Assembly: GCA_007258455.2 (NCBI GenBank)
Contig: VDFB02000001.1
Coordinates: forward strand, 11,512,754 to 11,576,753
Length of the DNA stretch: 64,000 nt
From: Sequoia sempervirens
Lineage: Eukaryota; Streptophyta; Pinopsida; Cupressales; Cupressaceae
Direction of reading: 5' to 3'
A program made the translations under genes and the position numbers. The notes under the pieces are model-generated. The model ran no database searches and was not told where the DNA came from. It saw only the letters and a list, made by a program, of their open reading frames with translations. How positions within the stretch are numbered: the stretch's first letter is position 1; every line of letters begins with the position of its first letter. Positions 11,761 to 23,774 of the stretch are shown here, one piece after another.

Positions 11761-12945
11761 GCTTGTGAGACCATATCTTGTCCACTTTTGGGGAGATGGG
11801 GGTTTGCTGCTAGTGTGGTGTAGAGTGGTTTGTGTTGGTCATTTTTTGATGCTAGTTCCCTGCTACAGGTGTGTTCGATGGGGGTTTGTTTTAGAGCTCC
11901 TTTGGAATTCTTATTTTTTCTCACACCCGAGGTGGGGCTAAGGTTAATAAGTACTAGTGTTGCTTATGTTTTTCTTAATTTCTTCATGTATCCTCATTCT
12001 ATGACTTCTATTGAGGTGGATTTATTCCCTTTTGAGGTGGTGTATGTGGTTTTGGTGGAAAGTTGTGATCTATTTTGAATGGACCTTTTCATCAAATGGC
12101 CCCTTTGTTTCTTTTGTTTGGATGTCTTGGGAGGAGGTGTTTGCTTGTTCTATTGGAGTTCTTTCCTGTTACCATGTTCTACAAATTTTGTATTCAACTG
12201 AGGTGAATATTGCTCCTATTAAGGTGGAGCCCTCTCCTATTGAGGTGGAGCTGGAGGTTGTAGAAATGGTGGGAAGTGCTTATCTCCTTTGTTGATTCTT
12301 ATTGAGGTGTTGCATGCTTGCTCTAGAGGGAAGTTTCTTTGGTAGTTTTGGTCCCCACTTCTTCCTCTCCTATAGAGCGGAGCCCCATCCTTTTGAGGTG
12401 GTTTCGGGTTGGTGTCTAGTTGGTTGGTGTAATTTGAAGAAAGTTTCTCTGCAGAAGTTTCTGATTCTTACCCTTCTTTTGGTGGGAATATGTTGGGCTT
12501 AGTTTCTAATTTGAGCAGAAGGTCTACTATAGTCCAGCTCTTGTAGGTGATTTATGTCTTAGCTGTTTAAGGTAGTCTTTTGGGCTTATTGTGTTATGGG
12601 TTTTTTCTTGGCTCAAGGCCTTTGTTGTTTCTCTATCCTTGACTTAGGACTATTGTTTGTCCTAAGTGTTTGTTGATCTTGGTTTTGGTGCTAGGAATGG
12701 GTTGTTAGTTTGTCTTTGACTCGGGACTATTGTTGGTTATGAGTGTTCTATCACTCCTAGTTATCTGGTGACCAAGTGTCGCTTGTTATTCTGGTGTGTT
12801 ACTATGGTGTTTCTTTTGGTGTTGTTTCTTCATTTTTTTGGAAAAGTTTGAGACTTTGTTGTTTGAAAGTGTCCTTTTCTTAGCTTTGTAAAAGGTTATT
12901 GGTCCTTTCAAAACCTTTCTTACCTTATCAAAAATATCATGTTCA
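11761..12945 (+). other. T/G-rich sequence right of the gypsy insertion, LINE-3'-end-like
   Basis: Open frames at 11726-11941, 11830-12078, 12011-12295 and 12302-12502 have no recognisable domain. The motif TTGAGGTGG recurs irregularly (about 12012, 12030, 12239, 12391). The segment ends with a 'CTTTGTAAAAGG...ACCTTATCAAAAAT' stretch near 12885-12945. This resembles the 3' end of plant LINEs and also the end of 48240-48625. Assignment is tentative. Confidence 0.3.
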
Positions 12946-13627
12946 AGTTTATGTGTGTTCATGTTGTCTTGTGAAGGCTAATATGCTTTGTCAATCCTCA
13001 AGCATCCAAATCAATCAAGAAAAGAAAGATTCAATTCCTTTGGAGAGATGTGTTTGACTTCAGTACTTTAAGGAATTCATTGAAGGGTGGTGAGTTGTAA
13101 TAAGTTTTCATTCATCATTTCCTTCCCTTTGTGATTATCTTTTTATCAAGGTTTAATTAGTACCAAATTGGGATTTGACCAAGGCAAACCCCTATACAAA
13201 CAAAACAAAACAATTTTTCCCTCTTCGTGTATGTACAAATTATAAGTTGAAGGAGTGGAAAGATCTTGAAGAATAAAATTTGCATTATTGCATTTTTTTT
13301 CATCAAAGTTTTCAAACCACGAAAACTAAGTTATAGAATTTATTTTCGTCATTCTGACAAGTTTGCAAGCATAAATCAACATCTCAAATCTGGCACTAGA
13401 GGATTGCAAAAATAATTTTTAGAACACCTACTTGGGATCCATTCACCCAAGGGTGACCTTTCCCTCCTACACTACTTAAAAACATCTTTTGGTGATAGGT
13501 ACATACCATCAGACCCTTCTTAGATTTTCCTACAAAGTTTTGTTTCTATCTCTGTATATTTGGGAGTCTGCAATTTACATTCTAGGTTTCATAATTCATT
13601 TAGTTGCATTGTTTGAAATCATTCCTA
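12946..13627. other. No feature seen
   Basis: AT-rich sequence with no open frame of note, no repeat partner recognised and no terminal motifs. Confidence 0.5.
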
Positions 13628-13990
13628 ATCATAATCTACCCATGTCTTCAAAATATCCCTCCCATGAATTATGTTCTAAGGGAATCACCATTGAGGTTGA
13701 AATTCCTTTAGCATTTGCAATTGTTGGGAGATTCTTAATGAAATTTGGAAAGGAGGAAATTGAGTGTTTAGCCCTCTCTTTTCCCACCATTTCGTTTTGG
13801 TGAAATCATAATCTACCCTTGTCTTCAAAGAATCCTTCCCATCAATTCAGATCTAAGGGACTCACCATTGAGGTTAAAATCCCTTGGAATTTGCATTGTT
13901 GGGTGATTCTTAATGAAATAGGGAAAGGAGGACCACTAAATCTTAATTCCAGGAATTGAGGGTTTAGCCCCCATCTTTTCCCACCATTTC
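13628..13990 (+). repeat. Two-unit tandem duplication (~177 bp)
   Basis: Both units begin ATCATAATCTACCC (13628 and 13805) and share 'CACCATTGAGGTT', 'GATTCTTAATGAAAT' and 'CTTTTCCCACCATTTC' in the same order. The second unit has a short extra segment near its end. Moderately diverged and non-coding. The 350 bp that follow, to 14344, hold nothing I recognise beyond a short TGTGTGTGTGTG run at 14090-14101. Confidence 0.7.
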
Positions 13991-14397
13991 ATTTACTTAG
14001 TTTAGAATTTATTCTTATGCAACTATATATAGGTAAAGAATGTATATATTCATTAATCTTATACAACTTAGCTACATGAATCTAAGTTTGTGTGTGTGTG
14101 TCGATCCCATCATGGCAGGTTACCTCCATCAGCTAGAACCTTCTCTCAATGATACTCTCTCTCCAATCTAAGAGTGTTAATAATCCATCACACACTTATA
14201 AAACATGCATATAATTAATCATCGCCATTATGATTTTTCTTAATCATACTTTAAAGGACAAACATAAGCATACTGTCCTACCCAATTGTTTGTTATTAAA
14301 TAATTAATACACATTAATTGAATAATTAAGCTAAGCTAATTAAACGAGATGTGACAATTTTATTAGGTATTATGATGAAAAATATGGTGAACATGAC

Positions 14398-14870
14398 GTG
14401 TTGTCCCTTTTCTCTACCCCTATCAAGGATTTTAATTATGTATGGACCATGTTATTTGATGGTGCATTTTCCAAAGATGGTTCAAGGGTTGGGATTATTC
14501 TTATCTTACCCAATGGTAAATATTTCAAATATGCATTCAAGTTGACATTACAATACACTAATAATATTATAGAGTATGAAACTATCATACTAAGATTGGA
14601 TTTTTCTCACAAGCATGAAATTAAATGTTTAAAGGGTTCTCAAATATTTATAAATTAGTGCACCTTTCAAATAAATAAAAAATATAGCTAGATAAAAGGT
14701 TAAAACTATATAGGAATATTGTTTGGTACACAATTGAATTATTTGATGTGATTTTATTTAAACAGATTTATATATCAAAGAATGTTGATACTGATGCTTT
14801 GATTGTTGAAGCATCCAATTTTGATTTGAAATTAGTGCCCTCTCACTAGCAGTCTAATGTTGATATCCTT
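14398..14870 (+). pseudogene. RNase H-like (archaeal-type, RVT_3-like) domain upstream of RT
   Basis: The frame 14398-14658 carries 'WTMLFDGAFSKDGSRVGI', 'LPNGKYFKYAFKL' and 'TNNIIEYETIILRL'. These match the Asp-Gly-Ala and Thr-Asn-Asn...Glu-Tyr-Glu signatures of the extra RNase H found in the Tat group of plant gypsy elements. A later piece (about 14700-14830) gives 'NVDTDALIVEAS', corresponding to the last Asp region. The domain lies before RT. In the Tat elements I know it usually lies after the first RNase H. Confidence 0.65.
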
Positions 14871-15189
14871 ACAAGGCTTAGCATACCTAATAACATCCAC
14901 AACTGATAGGTATTGATTAACAACCAACAAGTATATATATGTTCTTGAAATGTATGGATGAATTTGACCATCAACTGATTGATTGGGAGCCTATGGTTGA
15001 ATTAGAAGATGGAAATGAAATTGTGTTAGGTAATGAAATAGGGCAATTGAAAACCAACATCATTCTTGAAGGACTAGTGGAGTTGGAAAGAATGTGATAG
15101 TGCAAATTGTTTTAGGAATAGTAATCATATTGATGAAGATAATGCTAAAGGCATAAATCTAGGGATTGAAGTAGTCCCAAAGATGAATT

Positions 15190-15960
15190 ACAATGTTAAG
15201 AGGTTGAAAGTAGTAGAAAAACTCCTATTGATTGCACTACTAAAAATATTCAAAAAGTGTTCCACATGATCTTATGATGAACTCAAGGCCTACATGGAGA
15301 ATTTATTTCAACATACAATTTCTCTCCAGTCTAATGTAAAGTTTTTTTTACAAGAATAGAGGCCAATCAATACTATGCTTTCTCCCAAAAGGAAAAATGA
15401 GTTAATGAAGCTAAAGGAATGAGATATCATCAAGCACTTTCAACACTCTAAGTGAGTTTCAAACCTGGTCCCAATTAGGAACAAGAATGGAGAGATAAGA
15501 CATGTGTTGACTTCAGAAAAATAAGCATCAAGTCTCTTGAGGATAATTATCTACTTCCAAGACTAAATCTTTTACTATATATGGTAATTGGATCAGAGTT
15601 GGTATCTATGATGGATGGATTCTCTAGATACAATCAAGTGGTGGTCAACAAGTCAAATGACACAAAATTACATTTACTACCACTTGGGGCATCTATGTAT
15701 ATGTGATAATGTCATTTGGACTAAAGAATGTAGGATCAACCTTTCAAAGAGAAATGGATATTGTTTTTATATACCTCATTAATGAGATCATGATAGCATA
15801 CCAATATGAACTAACAACCGATTCCAAGGATAGGAAATATCATTGCAATAACTTGGATCTAATCTTAAAAAGGTGTATAAAATATGTGATTTCCTTAAAT
15901 CCAAAAAAGCACATATTTGGGAAGAAGAAGAAATGTTGGGACATTTGTATTGAATAATGG
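15190..15960 (+). pseudogene. Reverse transcriptase domain, degenerate
   Basis: Pieces readable in shifting frames include 'SYDELKAYMENLFQHTI', 'NLVPIRNKNGEIR', 'SMMDGFSRYNQVVV' and 'MSFGLKNVGSTFQREMD' (15703-15957 frame). These correspond to the fingers and palm of gypsy RT: NLVPVRKKNGEIR, DGFSGYNQ and MPFGLKNAGATFQR. The catalytic YxDD region falls where the sequence reads 'INEIMIAY', so the motif is destroyed. 'YVISLNPKKHIFG' follows at about 15880-15920, as usual after the palm. Confidence 0.75.
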
Positions 15961-16720
15961 GATAAGGATAGAAAAAAAAAAAAGAAATAAATTGACCGCA
16001 CTCCAAAGCCCAAAAAATTCAAGAGTTTGTAGTCCTTTAGGAAAACTAACTTTGTTATAAGGTTCATACCAAACTTTTCTAAGAAAACCAAAGCAATCTC
16101 CAAGATGTTGAGAAAAGAGAAACCAATTTCACATGGAGTAATGAACTAGCTAAAGCATTAAGAAGGTAAAGGAATCCATTAAAGAAGTACCAATATTGGT
16201 GATTCCAAACTATTCCAAACCATTCAAACTCTTCTGATTAGCCTAATTTCATACTATTGTTGTTGTGTTGCTCCAAAAGAACAAGGATGGATACGAGAAA
16301 CCTACTTCATTTTTCAATGTCTTTATAAAGAATTGAATTGAAGTACCAATAATGGAGAAACATTCTTATACCATATTCAAAATATTGATTAAAAAACAAA
16401 CACAACTGATTCCAAAAGAAATATTTTGAATAATACTACATGGACGGTGGAAAAATAATACTAACTAATGTTGATGTGCTTGTCGAAGCCATCAAGAATT
16501 ATAGGCCATATCTAAAAGGTGTGAAGACCATTGTATATGTTTCATCTATAATAGTAAAGTACATATACACTCAATAGGAAGCCTCAAGTAACAGATGTAG
16601 ATGGATCAACAAGATCCAAGGATATGGTATTGAGGTGTAAACAACAAAGTTGGTTAGAGGTCAAGGTCTAGCTAAACTAATGACAAATTCAAATCTAGAA
16701 GTACTTAGGTTAATGCTAAA
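15961..16720 (+). pseudogene. RT connection and RNase H, degenerate
   Basis: Pieces such as 'FKSL', 'NFVIRFIPNFSKKTKAISKML' (about 16022-16108) and 'KNYRPYLKGVKTIVYV' (about 16490-16540) match the RT connection and RNase H region that follows RT in gypsy elements. 'KLVRGQGLAKLMTN' near 16650 matches the end of RNase H. Multiple stops and frameshifts are present. Confidence 0.6.
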
Positions 16721-16729
16721 AATTCTTAT

Positions 16730-17420
16730 TGTGAAATTATTTATTGTCCTTTGATAGATGATCCATAATATAAGGATATTATCTTCTACTTGGAAATTAT
16801 TAGATGTCTGAGGTATAATGAATAATAATTAGAAAATAACTGTTAATTTCCAACCCCAAAGATATGGGATAGTACATAATAATTTGATGTGGAGATATCC
16901 TAATGGGTTGTTCTAAAATGGGTGTTTACAAGTACCCTTCATCTAACACCTATGATTGTTGAACTCCTTTCTAGTAGTGGGGGATTGATTTCATAGGGGA
17001 GATCCAAGAAATATCAAGCAATAGTTATAGGAAATTCTTGTAGCTACTAACTATTTTTCCGAATGGGTTGAGGCAATTCCAATCTATAATGCTAGATCCA
17101 AGGTGGTATTAGAATTATTATTAACATCATAACCATATTTGATATACCTACAAGAATTATTATATATAATTCAATGTGTCTCAAATCACATGATATTTCA
17201 ATAATGTCTATTAAGTATGGGATTGATTTGATAAAGTCATTCCCTTATCATCCCCAGGAAAATGAATAAAGTGAATCCAACAATTAAAGCCTCATGTAGA
17301 TCATTAAAAGGGAATTGATTGTGAATAATAAAATATGGAATCACAAGCTAAAATATGTTTTGTAAGCTAATAAAGTTACAAGAATAATATTGATAAGGGC
17401 CCATTTAAATTTTTTTATGG
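16730..17420 (+). pseudogene. Integrase core, degenerate
   Basis: 'WGIDFIGEIQEISSSSYRKF' (about 16980-17040) matches the first-Asp region of plant gypsy integrases, followed by a 'PNG..RQFQSI' stretch. The later 'SPGK' near 17255, from a PYHPQxNGQxE-type motif, and 'GPFKFFYGLED' (about 17398-17430) match the C-terminal part of the core. Stops interrupt every few dozen codons. Confidence 0.65.
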
Positions 17421-17559
17421 TTTGGAAGATAAAATGAAAGTTAATTTGAAGTTGATAGTGTATCAATTTTTGTAGGATGTTGGAGGGGAAAATAAAGTCA
17501 TCTCTCAAAGAATTATAGAACTATAAAATTTGTATGAAAATAGGATGATTGCACATGGA

Positions 17560-17830
17560 AAAATCTCATCAAACAAGAAGAAAATGAAACATTTATTTGA
17601 TAAGAAATCATTGCAAGGAAAATTTTGAATTGGAGACATGGTTCTCATGTGGAATGTCATATTAGAAGATAAAGAGAAATATTAGAAGTTTGATCCTTTA
17701 TGGCTTGGGCCATATAAAATTATAGAGTATGGTCATAGTGTGTGCCATCTTAAGGATCTAATATGAAATCTAATGAATTTTTCAGTTCATGGTCAATGTT
17801 GGCATCTAATTTGATTGTGTCCAATTATAA
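17560..17830 (+). pseudogene. Integrase C-terminal tail
   Basis: 'KKMKHLFDKKSLQGKF' followed by 'GDMVLMWN' and 'KFDPLWLGPYKII' fit the conserved C-terminal integrase tail (W...KFDPLWLGPY.I) of plant gypsy elements. No chromodomain motif is visible beyond it. Confidence 0.55.
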
Positions 17831-19508
17831 TTGATTCATAGCCCAGATAAATTTAGGCCCCATTCTATTCACCTTAGATAGTTGGTTTGAGAAATATTCA
17901 TTAGCGTCCCCTTTGTTAAAGGTTTCCTAAATTCTATTTTATTTCACCCCTCATGTGCCCCTCGTGTTAGAGGTTGTCCAAATTCCAAAAATTTCTAAGT
18001 GTGAGATGTTTTATGTTTAATTTATAAAGTATGTGCAAGTTTTAGTGTCTTCAAAATTTTGAAGGTGTCATAGTTCCAAAATTTTAGAGTTTTGGAATTA
18101 TTAAAAATTTTGGTTTTCCCTTCTAGAACACTTTTTCTTTAGCCCCCACTCTTTCCCTTCTTTTTGTTGGATTTTTAAACTTTCCCTTACTAGTACTCCT
18201 TTTTGTAGAACCCCAAAATTTGACACCTTAAAATGAGTTATCTTTTGGATTCAAACTTGCAGGAACACCTTTAACTTGTTATTATTGGACATGAGTTATG
18301 GCTTCTCCTTGAACATCAACTCCTTGACATTTTATATTATCTATTTTTTGGAGTGAGACATGTAGAGTTTGCTTTCCCACCTTACTTTTAGGTAGACATT
18401 AAGAGTCATTCCTAATCCTAGATTCCCAATGGAATTTTTAGAGTCAAAGTTTCAATCATCTATTTAATTGCATCCTTATGGAATTGGTTGATTGGCATCC
18501 TCAATCCCAAATTCCCAATCTCTTTTCTACATATATTTTTAAAAAATAGAGATGCATGCATATCTCTATTTCAATACTTTTGGCATTTGAGTAATGAGGT
18601 ATCCCCAAATATTGAACCTAGATCCTTTATACTATATCTTTTTGTATTTCATGAGTTCATCATGATCCCTTATATCATGGTGCATATAACACCAATGCTA
18701 CAACAAATAATATGTTTCTCTTACAAAAATGTTACTTTTATTCATCATTTCCCATCATCTTCCTTCATCCTTCGCCTATTTCATACCTCACTAATTCCTT
18801 TCACATTACTCCTTTCTCTCACATTCATCCTCTATCCATATATCATGTGCCATCATCATCACAACAATAATATTAGAGATTACAATCAAACATGTACACC
18901 CATTACATCTAGCATCATCCAATCAACATCAATTAGCATATCAAATTATCTATCTACATCCTAGAACCATGGTGTGTACTTCATCCAAGTCTCATTGTCT
19001 CATATGATACATCATCCCCAACATGGCAGATGGCCCCATCTATCCAAGTCTCTTTCATCATTTGAAGAGACCTCTTAGCCCTATTTAACCCAACAACTCT
19101 TTTGAGGTGGAATCCCAATGCTTTCCTCAATCCCTTCTTCCACCTCATTATTTTTAATAGTGACTAGTTGGAGAAAACAAATATTTTGTTCCCACATCTA
19201 TGTGATCCAACTTGTTGACATATTTCCATGTAGTTAAAAGTTGCAAAGAAGTTGATCAAGTCATGATGGCCCAAAAATAGCCACCAGTAGCAAATTTACA
19301 AAACAACAGTAAACATAACATCAATAATTACATAAATAACAATAAACTTAGCATCAAAAATTATATAAACAGAGATAGATTTCGCATCAATAATTTAAAA
19401 AGTTACATTGAAGTTGTAACAAACTAGATAAAAAACAGTGCCAAACTATAACAACAAAAGTGGACCTTAAAGAAACAACATTTACATTATTGAACTATAG
19501 CAATAAAG
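17831..19508. other. No supported gene
   Basis: A 158-codon plus-strand frame (18488-18964) is open but rich in Ile, Phe, Ser and His with no recognisable domain, and looks like chance in AT-rich DNA. No repeat partners or terminal motifs were recognised. If the minus-strand gene model at 19509-20282 is real, its 3' UTR would lie just below 19509. Confidence 0.4.
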
Positions 19509-20282
19509 TCAAAACTGGGACCTTAGAGCTTGTGCAATATGAAGACCCTTTTTACTTAATAGTTGGTTCACTTGAAGCTTGATTTGTTGAATTTGGGCCT
19601 TTAACTTAGAATTCTTCTCAGAATTTGCCTACAATTACAAGAAAAAAGAAGCAAGACAATGAAAAGTATTAGAGTAAAGCTTTAAAATTGTAGTTTGTTG
19701 ATGATCGCTATGAATATTGAATTTTTTTTACATCTAGTTCTCCATAAATGCAACAAGATAACCTATCTAACACTAGCAGCAATAACATTATCATGGAGCC
19801 CTCTCCCGAGAAGAGCCTCTTTCCATCTTAATTTATGATAAAAAATAGAAGGAAATGTTACCAGATTTTCACCTACAGGTTCAATCAGGAAGAGCCATCT
19901 ATGTTTCAAAATGAATGGTACGTTTTAAACCTTCTATGTTACATTCAATTATACAAATGAAACAACTTTATAAGATTACAAGAATATAATTTAAGTATTA
20001 CATTCATAAAAGTGAATGAAACATAAAATATTTTACAATCTTTTTGAAAATGTAATCTTTATTGAATGTAATTAGGTACATGTGTCTCACACATCAAGTC
20101 GTGAGACTGACTTACTCATTCGATACGCATAAGAATTAAAATATATACGAATGATTAAATGCTGAAAATCAAACAAAAATGTAAAGAAAGCAACCAGTCA
20201 TTGCCTTTATAACTGGTACTGCAAATGAGTCTACTCCTGATTGCTTTGCCTTGCTCCCTATAGCTCCTTGGCCCGTAGGTGC
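19509..20282 (-). CDS. Possible 3' exons of an unrecognised spliced gene
   Basis: Three minus-strand segments join with compatible phases. Exon 1 is 20195-20282 (88 nt), after an ACTAG acceptor and ending ACTG|GT. Exon 2 is 19732-19826 (95 nt), after TTAAG, ending GAT|GTAAAA. Exon 3 is 19509-19628 (120 nt, exactly 40 codons with TGA), after the strong acceptor TTCTTGTAATTGTAG. The joined reading is about 100 residues without a stop. It starts 'APTGQGAIGSKAKQSG', passes 'DGKRLFSGEG' and 'LLLLVLDRLS', and ends in a Lys/Gln-rich likely coiled coil ('KLKAQIQQIK', 'LHIAQALRSQF'). The implied introns are 368 and 103 nt. The GTTGC donor of exon 1 is weak. I do not recognise the family and could not complete the 5' part. 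Confidence 0.4.
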
Positions 20283-22185
20283 CTAGTGTCTGATTTCCTG
20301 CATTGAGTAAAAGAAATGAGTTAGAACAATAAGTTCTAAGCAATGAAAGGTTAGATTCTAAACATGCACATCTACCCATACATACATATGTTAATTCCTA
20401 TGTGCATCAAATGTAATGCATGTCTTAAGTGTCCATAAAATCCAAAATAGAAGAACATTATTCACACTTAAGATAGGCATTTTATTTCTAACTTGTTTGC
20501 TTCATGTGCAGCTATAGGTGCAATCATGTTCTGATCAAATGAGTGGGGATAAATGTGGCTCCCACAAGGGTTGAGCTCAGCTCATAATAAAGTATGCATA
20601 CAAAAATATTATGAGTAAATATAGATATGATATCTCATTTCTCATCAACAGCTACAGTAAGAATGCAATGTGTTTCAAATCATGAGCATAGTTGTTACAA
20701 ACTCATAGTGCAACAAGAGATTGTAGGAAGAATCATAAATAGTAGAGTGCAATGAATATGAGATGTGAAGAGCATGGAACTATATTTTCTTATTGAACAA
20801 TGTCATCATAATAATCATATTATAAATGTTCATCTCATGGATAGCTTACTATGTTCATAATGATCATATGCAACAGAGAACCATTATTTGCAATTTTGCA
20901 TTAATGGTAACCATGCTAACAGATTAAAGGAACTATGAAAGCCTAGGAAAATAGTATGAAAGCTTAGAGCAGCAATAAAAGTTTTGTAAGAGTGCAGTAA
21001 GAGGGGAAAATAAAGTGATTAGTACCAAGTGGAAATATTGCAGCTATTAAGTAAAAGAATAAGATATGTCAAGGCAGGAATAAAGGGTAACATCCAGTTC
21101 TGAGGAGTAATCCAGATGCTAATGGTTTCATTAACATAAAAGGAAAATAGCAAAAAAGTCTCTTTAAGAAAAGATGATAGATGGCAACTTACACTATGTT
21201 CTAGATATCTAGATATAGATGGAGACAAATATCACATGATCAAACAAAAGCCTTGGCCTGCATATGAATGAAATCCCTATTATATGATGGGAAAATCAAA
21301 GTTTAAGTCCTGAGGGATGGATTGGGAAAACAAAATGATAATTAGAGGGAAAATGGCTTAGAGATTAAAGCCATCAAGTATAAAGTATAATACAGTGGGA
21401 ATGTGTGACACAAGGGTCTTAAATTTTCATTGTGTTTTAAGTTTCCAATCTGCCCTCTACAATGGTCAATTTATCTCCATGACAATAAGTCTCTATGAAA
21501 GGCAGTCACCATTTGAATGATTCACATGAAGATAAATAATGTATACTGGCAACAGTGCATACATAATTCAATGAAGAAGAACAATATTGAACCATAGTTT
21601 GTAAATGTATACAAACCTAAAATGCTGCAAGGAAAACAACTAAAAGTATTGAAACCCAGAATGGCCATAAGATGAGAAGTCTCCAAAAATCTTTTTTTTT
21701 TTTTTTGAAATGAAGATACCCAAGTAGAGGAACCAACTGCAAAGTATAAACTACGGCCCAGGGTTTTTGTGTATCTTACATCTATGGCTTCAATGATGAT
21801 TTTCTTTAGGAAAACACACAAAAAATATCAAATAGGGAAATGGAGATACTCACAAAAGAGTATGGTTGCAGCCATTAATTTCTCAACAAAGGCCACAATC
21901 TATATTGCATATGTTCAAAAAAAAATTTACAGAAATATTCCTATTTCCCAGGTATATATAAATCTTTAGGAAAATAAAATATAGAGTGTACAGCAAGGAA
22001 GTAAACTCATATAATAGAGCTATGGCTGTAGATAGGGTCCCGAACCCCATGAAGGAAAAAGCTATTTCATCACTATTGGAAAACAACAAAAATAAAATAA
22101 GTGAAGAAAACAATAAAGGTTGCAGCCAAAGAGGCTCTGTATGAGCAAACGATGATTATATTTCCTTACATTTTTGCTAAAACGT
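20283..22185 (-). other. Putative intronic/upstream part of the spliced gene; exons not resolved
   Basis: Consensus-like splice signals occur on the minus strand: a GTAAGT donor near 21193 and a GTGAGTATC donor near 21853. Acceptors after T-rich tracts lie near 21040 and 22065. The short segments between them could not be joined in one open frame, and several implied introns would be under 50 nt. A T15-type homopolymer sits at 21691-21706. No repeat or transposon motif was recognised. Confidence 0.25.
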
Positions 22186-22345
22186 ACCTTTCAGTGTTGA
22201 AAATGGAGAAAATCAACAAAATCTACAGAGGAAATGCTTTTTTGTACAAAATTTGTTGTTGAAATGCTCAGAAAAGGCTCAGAATGGTGTATAGTTACTC
22301 CAGAAACCCTATGGCATGTCGGCGGTGACTTCATCCAGAAGCTTC
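22186..22345 (-). other. Candidate first exon with strong donor
   Basis: On the minus strand, a relatively GC-rich segment ends with ACTGAAAG|GTACGT (donor at 22185-22186), close to the plant consensus. An ATG near 22332 opens 47 codons but hits TGA just before the donor, so this could be a 5'-UTR exon. About 60 bp upstream are a telo-box-like AACCCTAACC and a GGGTAAGAATAACCC palindromic stretch, motifs often found near plant promoters. It would fit as the start of the gene whose 3' exons lie at 19509-20282. Confidence 0.25.
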
Positions 22346-22540
22346 GAGCAAAAGAATGAAAGATAAATGACTTGGTATCACATGGTTAGGGTTATTCTTA
22401 CCCTAAAATGCCGATAGAAGGAGGTGATTTTTATCACATTATTTACCAAAAATAAAAAAAAAATCAACTAATACTTGACCCCGTGACCAAGGTGAGGTGT
22501 TTTATGCCTTAGGTCATATAGTGCCTAATGTGTCTTAGGC

Positions 22541-23769
22541 CTTTTTATGTTTATGACTTAGCAAAACTATTGTTTTGACTTTGTCTATGACCATACATGA
22601 AGGTGGTTTTTATTTTTTGCATTATTTTACTTTACATTGTAAAATGCTTAAATAAGTGATATTTTATAAATCACTTATTTTTAAGTCATTATTTTTCTTT
22701 AAAATACAAAATAGAAATATATGCGAATATACTAAGTCATTCGATGGAGGACACATAGGATATGTTTTCATTTATAATTTAGAGAGCATATTGGGAGGTT
22801 GTTTGCAGTTTGCAAACATTAGGAAGGTATCTAGGGGTGGTTGAGAAATATTTGGAGCAATTTTCAGCTTTTGCTTAGTTTGAAGATTTTTAGGGATGTT
22901 TTATGGTTTGATTAAGTCTTCCATGACTTTTTCAAACATTATGAGTTCTTTTGGAGATAGATTTTATTGCTAAATCTTAGGGTTTTGATGGCATACGAGT
23001 TCATGAAGGTTCTAGAACCTATTTTGGTGGAGCTTGGCTACTTAGCCATTTTTGTAACTCATTTGTAATTTAGTTCTGAATTATACAAATTTTGGAGACA
23101 GTGACTCTAGGAGTCCTTTTTATAGATTTTGTGCATACATTTTGTAACTCATTTTACATGACTTGAATACCAAAAATCCTTGGATATCAACATTTGAAGT
23201 TGTTTGCCTTCTTGTTCTTGCAGAATTGTGTGTTATTAGGGTGATTGATCAAATCATTTGTGAGGTAATTTAACCTCCTTGTTATTTTGTCTCATTTCAT
23301 TCCTTTTCTACAAAAGTTATCTTTTATGCGGGTTAGAAACTATGCTAAATAATTGTGCATCACTTTCAAATTATTAAAATTATCTTTCCTTTATGAAAGT
23401 TATAACCAGTTTAAGCCTCTTTACTGAAATATTTATGCATAAAATTTACTGAAATAGGTTGTGCAAGAGTTTTGTTTCATTCTTTGAGAAGCAAGTGATT
23501 ATCCTTTGAATTTCCAGGTTTTTACCAGTTAGGTGTATCACCATAGGGAATACCATTTACCAGTTTTAGCATTAATCATTTTCATCAGTAATCCTTCTCC
23601 CTTTTCCTTACAAAAATTAGTAATTAGGTGATAACCCATAGGAAGTCGGCCTTCTCCAGAGGTTGACCTCTGATTATTCATAGTCCCATAATGTTAGAGG
23701 TCTTCCCATGTTTCACTAGGTGACTAAATTCTTACAACTCAGTAAGGGTGCAAAACTTTAGTGATAACA
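22541..23769 (+). repeat. LTR-like repeat related to 500-1823
   Basis: No coding sequence. It shares the end 'GGGTGCAAAACTTTAGTGATAACA' type motif with 1800-1823 and some upstream landmarks, including an 'AAGTGATATTTTATAAATCACTT' palindromic region near 22655 and 'TTTTGTAACTCATTT' near 23052 and 23140. It abuts the LINE remnant at 23775. No target-site duplication was found. Confidence 0.35.
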
Positions 23770-23774
23770 GGAAA

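Larger units (their letters stand above)
14345..17830 (+). mobile_element. Heavily decayed Ty3/gypsy pol (RNase H-like, RT, RNase H, integrase)
   Basis: A degenerate polyprotein can be read in pieces across all three plus-strand frames with dozens of stops. The order from left to right is: an RNase H-like domain with 'LFDGAF' and 'TNN..EYE' motifs, a linker, a reverse transcriptase, the RT-linked RNase H, an integrase core, and a C-terminal integrase tail. No LTR pair was found around it, so it is an old internal remnant. The DNA is very A/T-rich, which fits long decay of methylated C's, although that is inference. Confidence 0.75.

Noticed and set aside
6434..11765. A clean 5-bp target-site duplication for the gypsy-type element
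   Set aside because: Flanks GTTTT and GCTTG match at only three positions; the element is called on its LTRs, PBS and PPT instead.
18488..18964. 158-codon plus-strand open frame
   Set aside because: Low-complexity Ile/Phe/Ser/His composition, no domain, no splice or promoter context and no repeat of it elsewhere in the window.
19827..19873. An additional exon ending GTAG|GTGAAA just before the 19732-19826 exon
   Set aside because: Phase-compatible, but the implied intron is 46 nt, too short for plant splicing. The 20195-20282 exon joins in phase with a normal-size intron.
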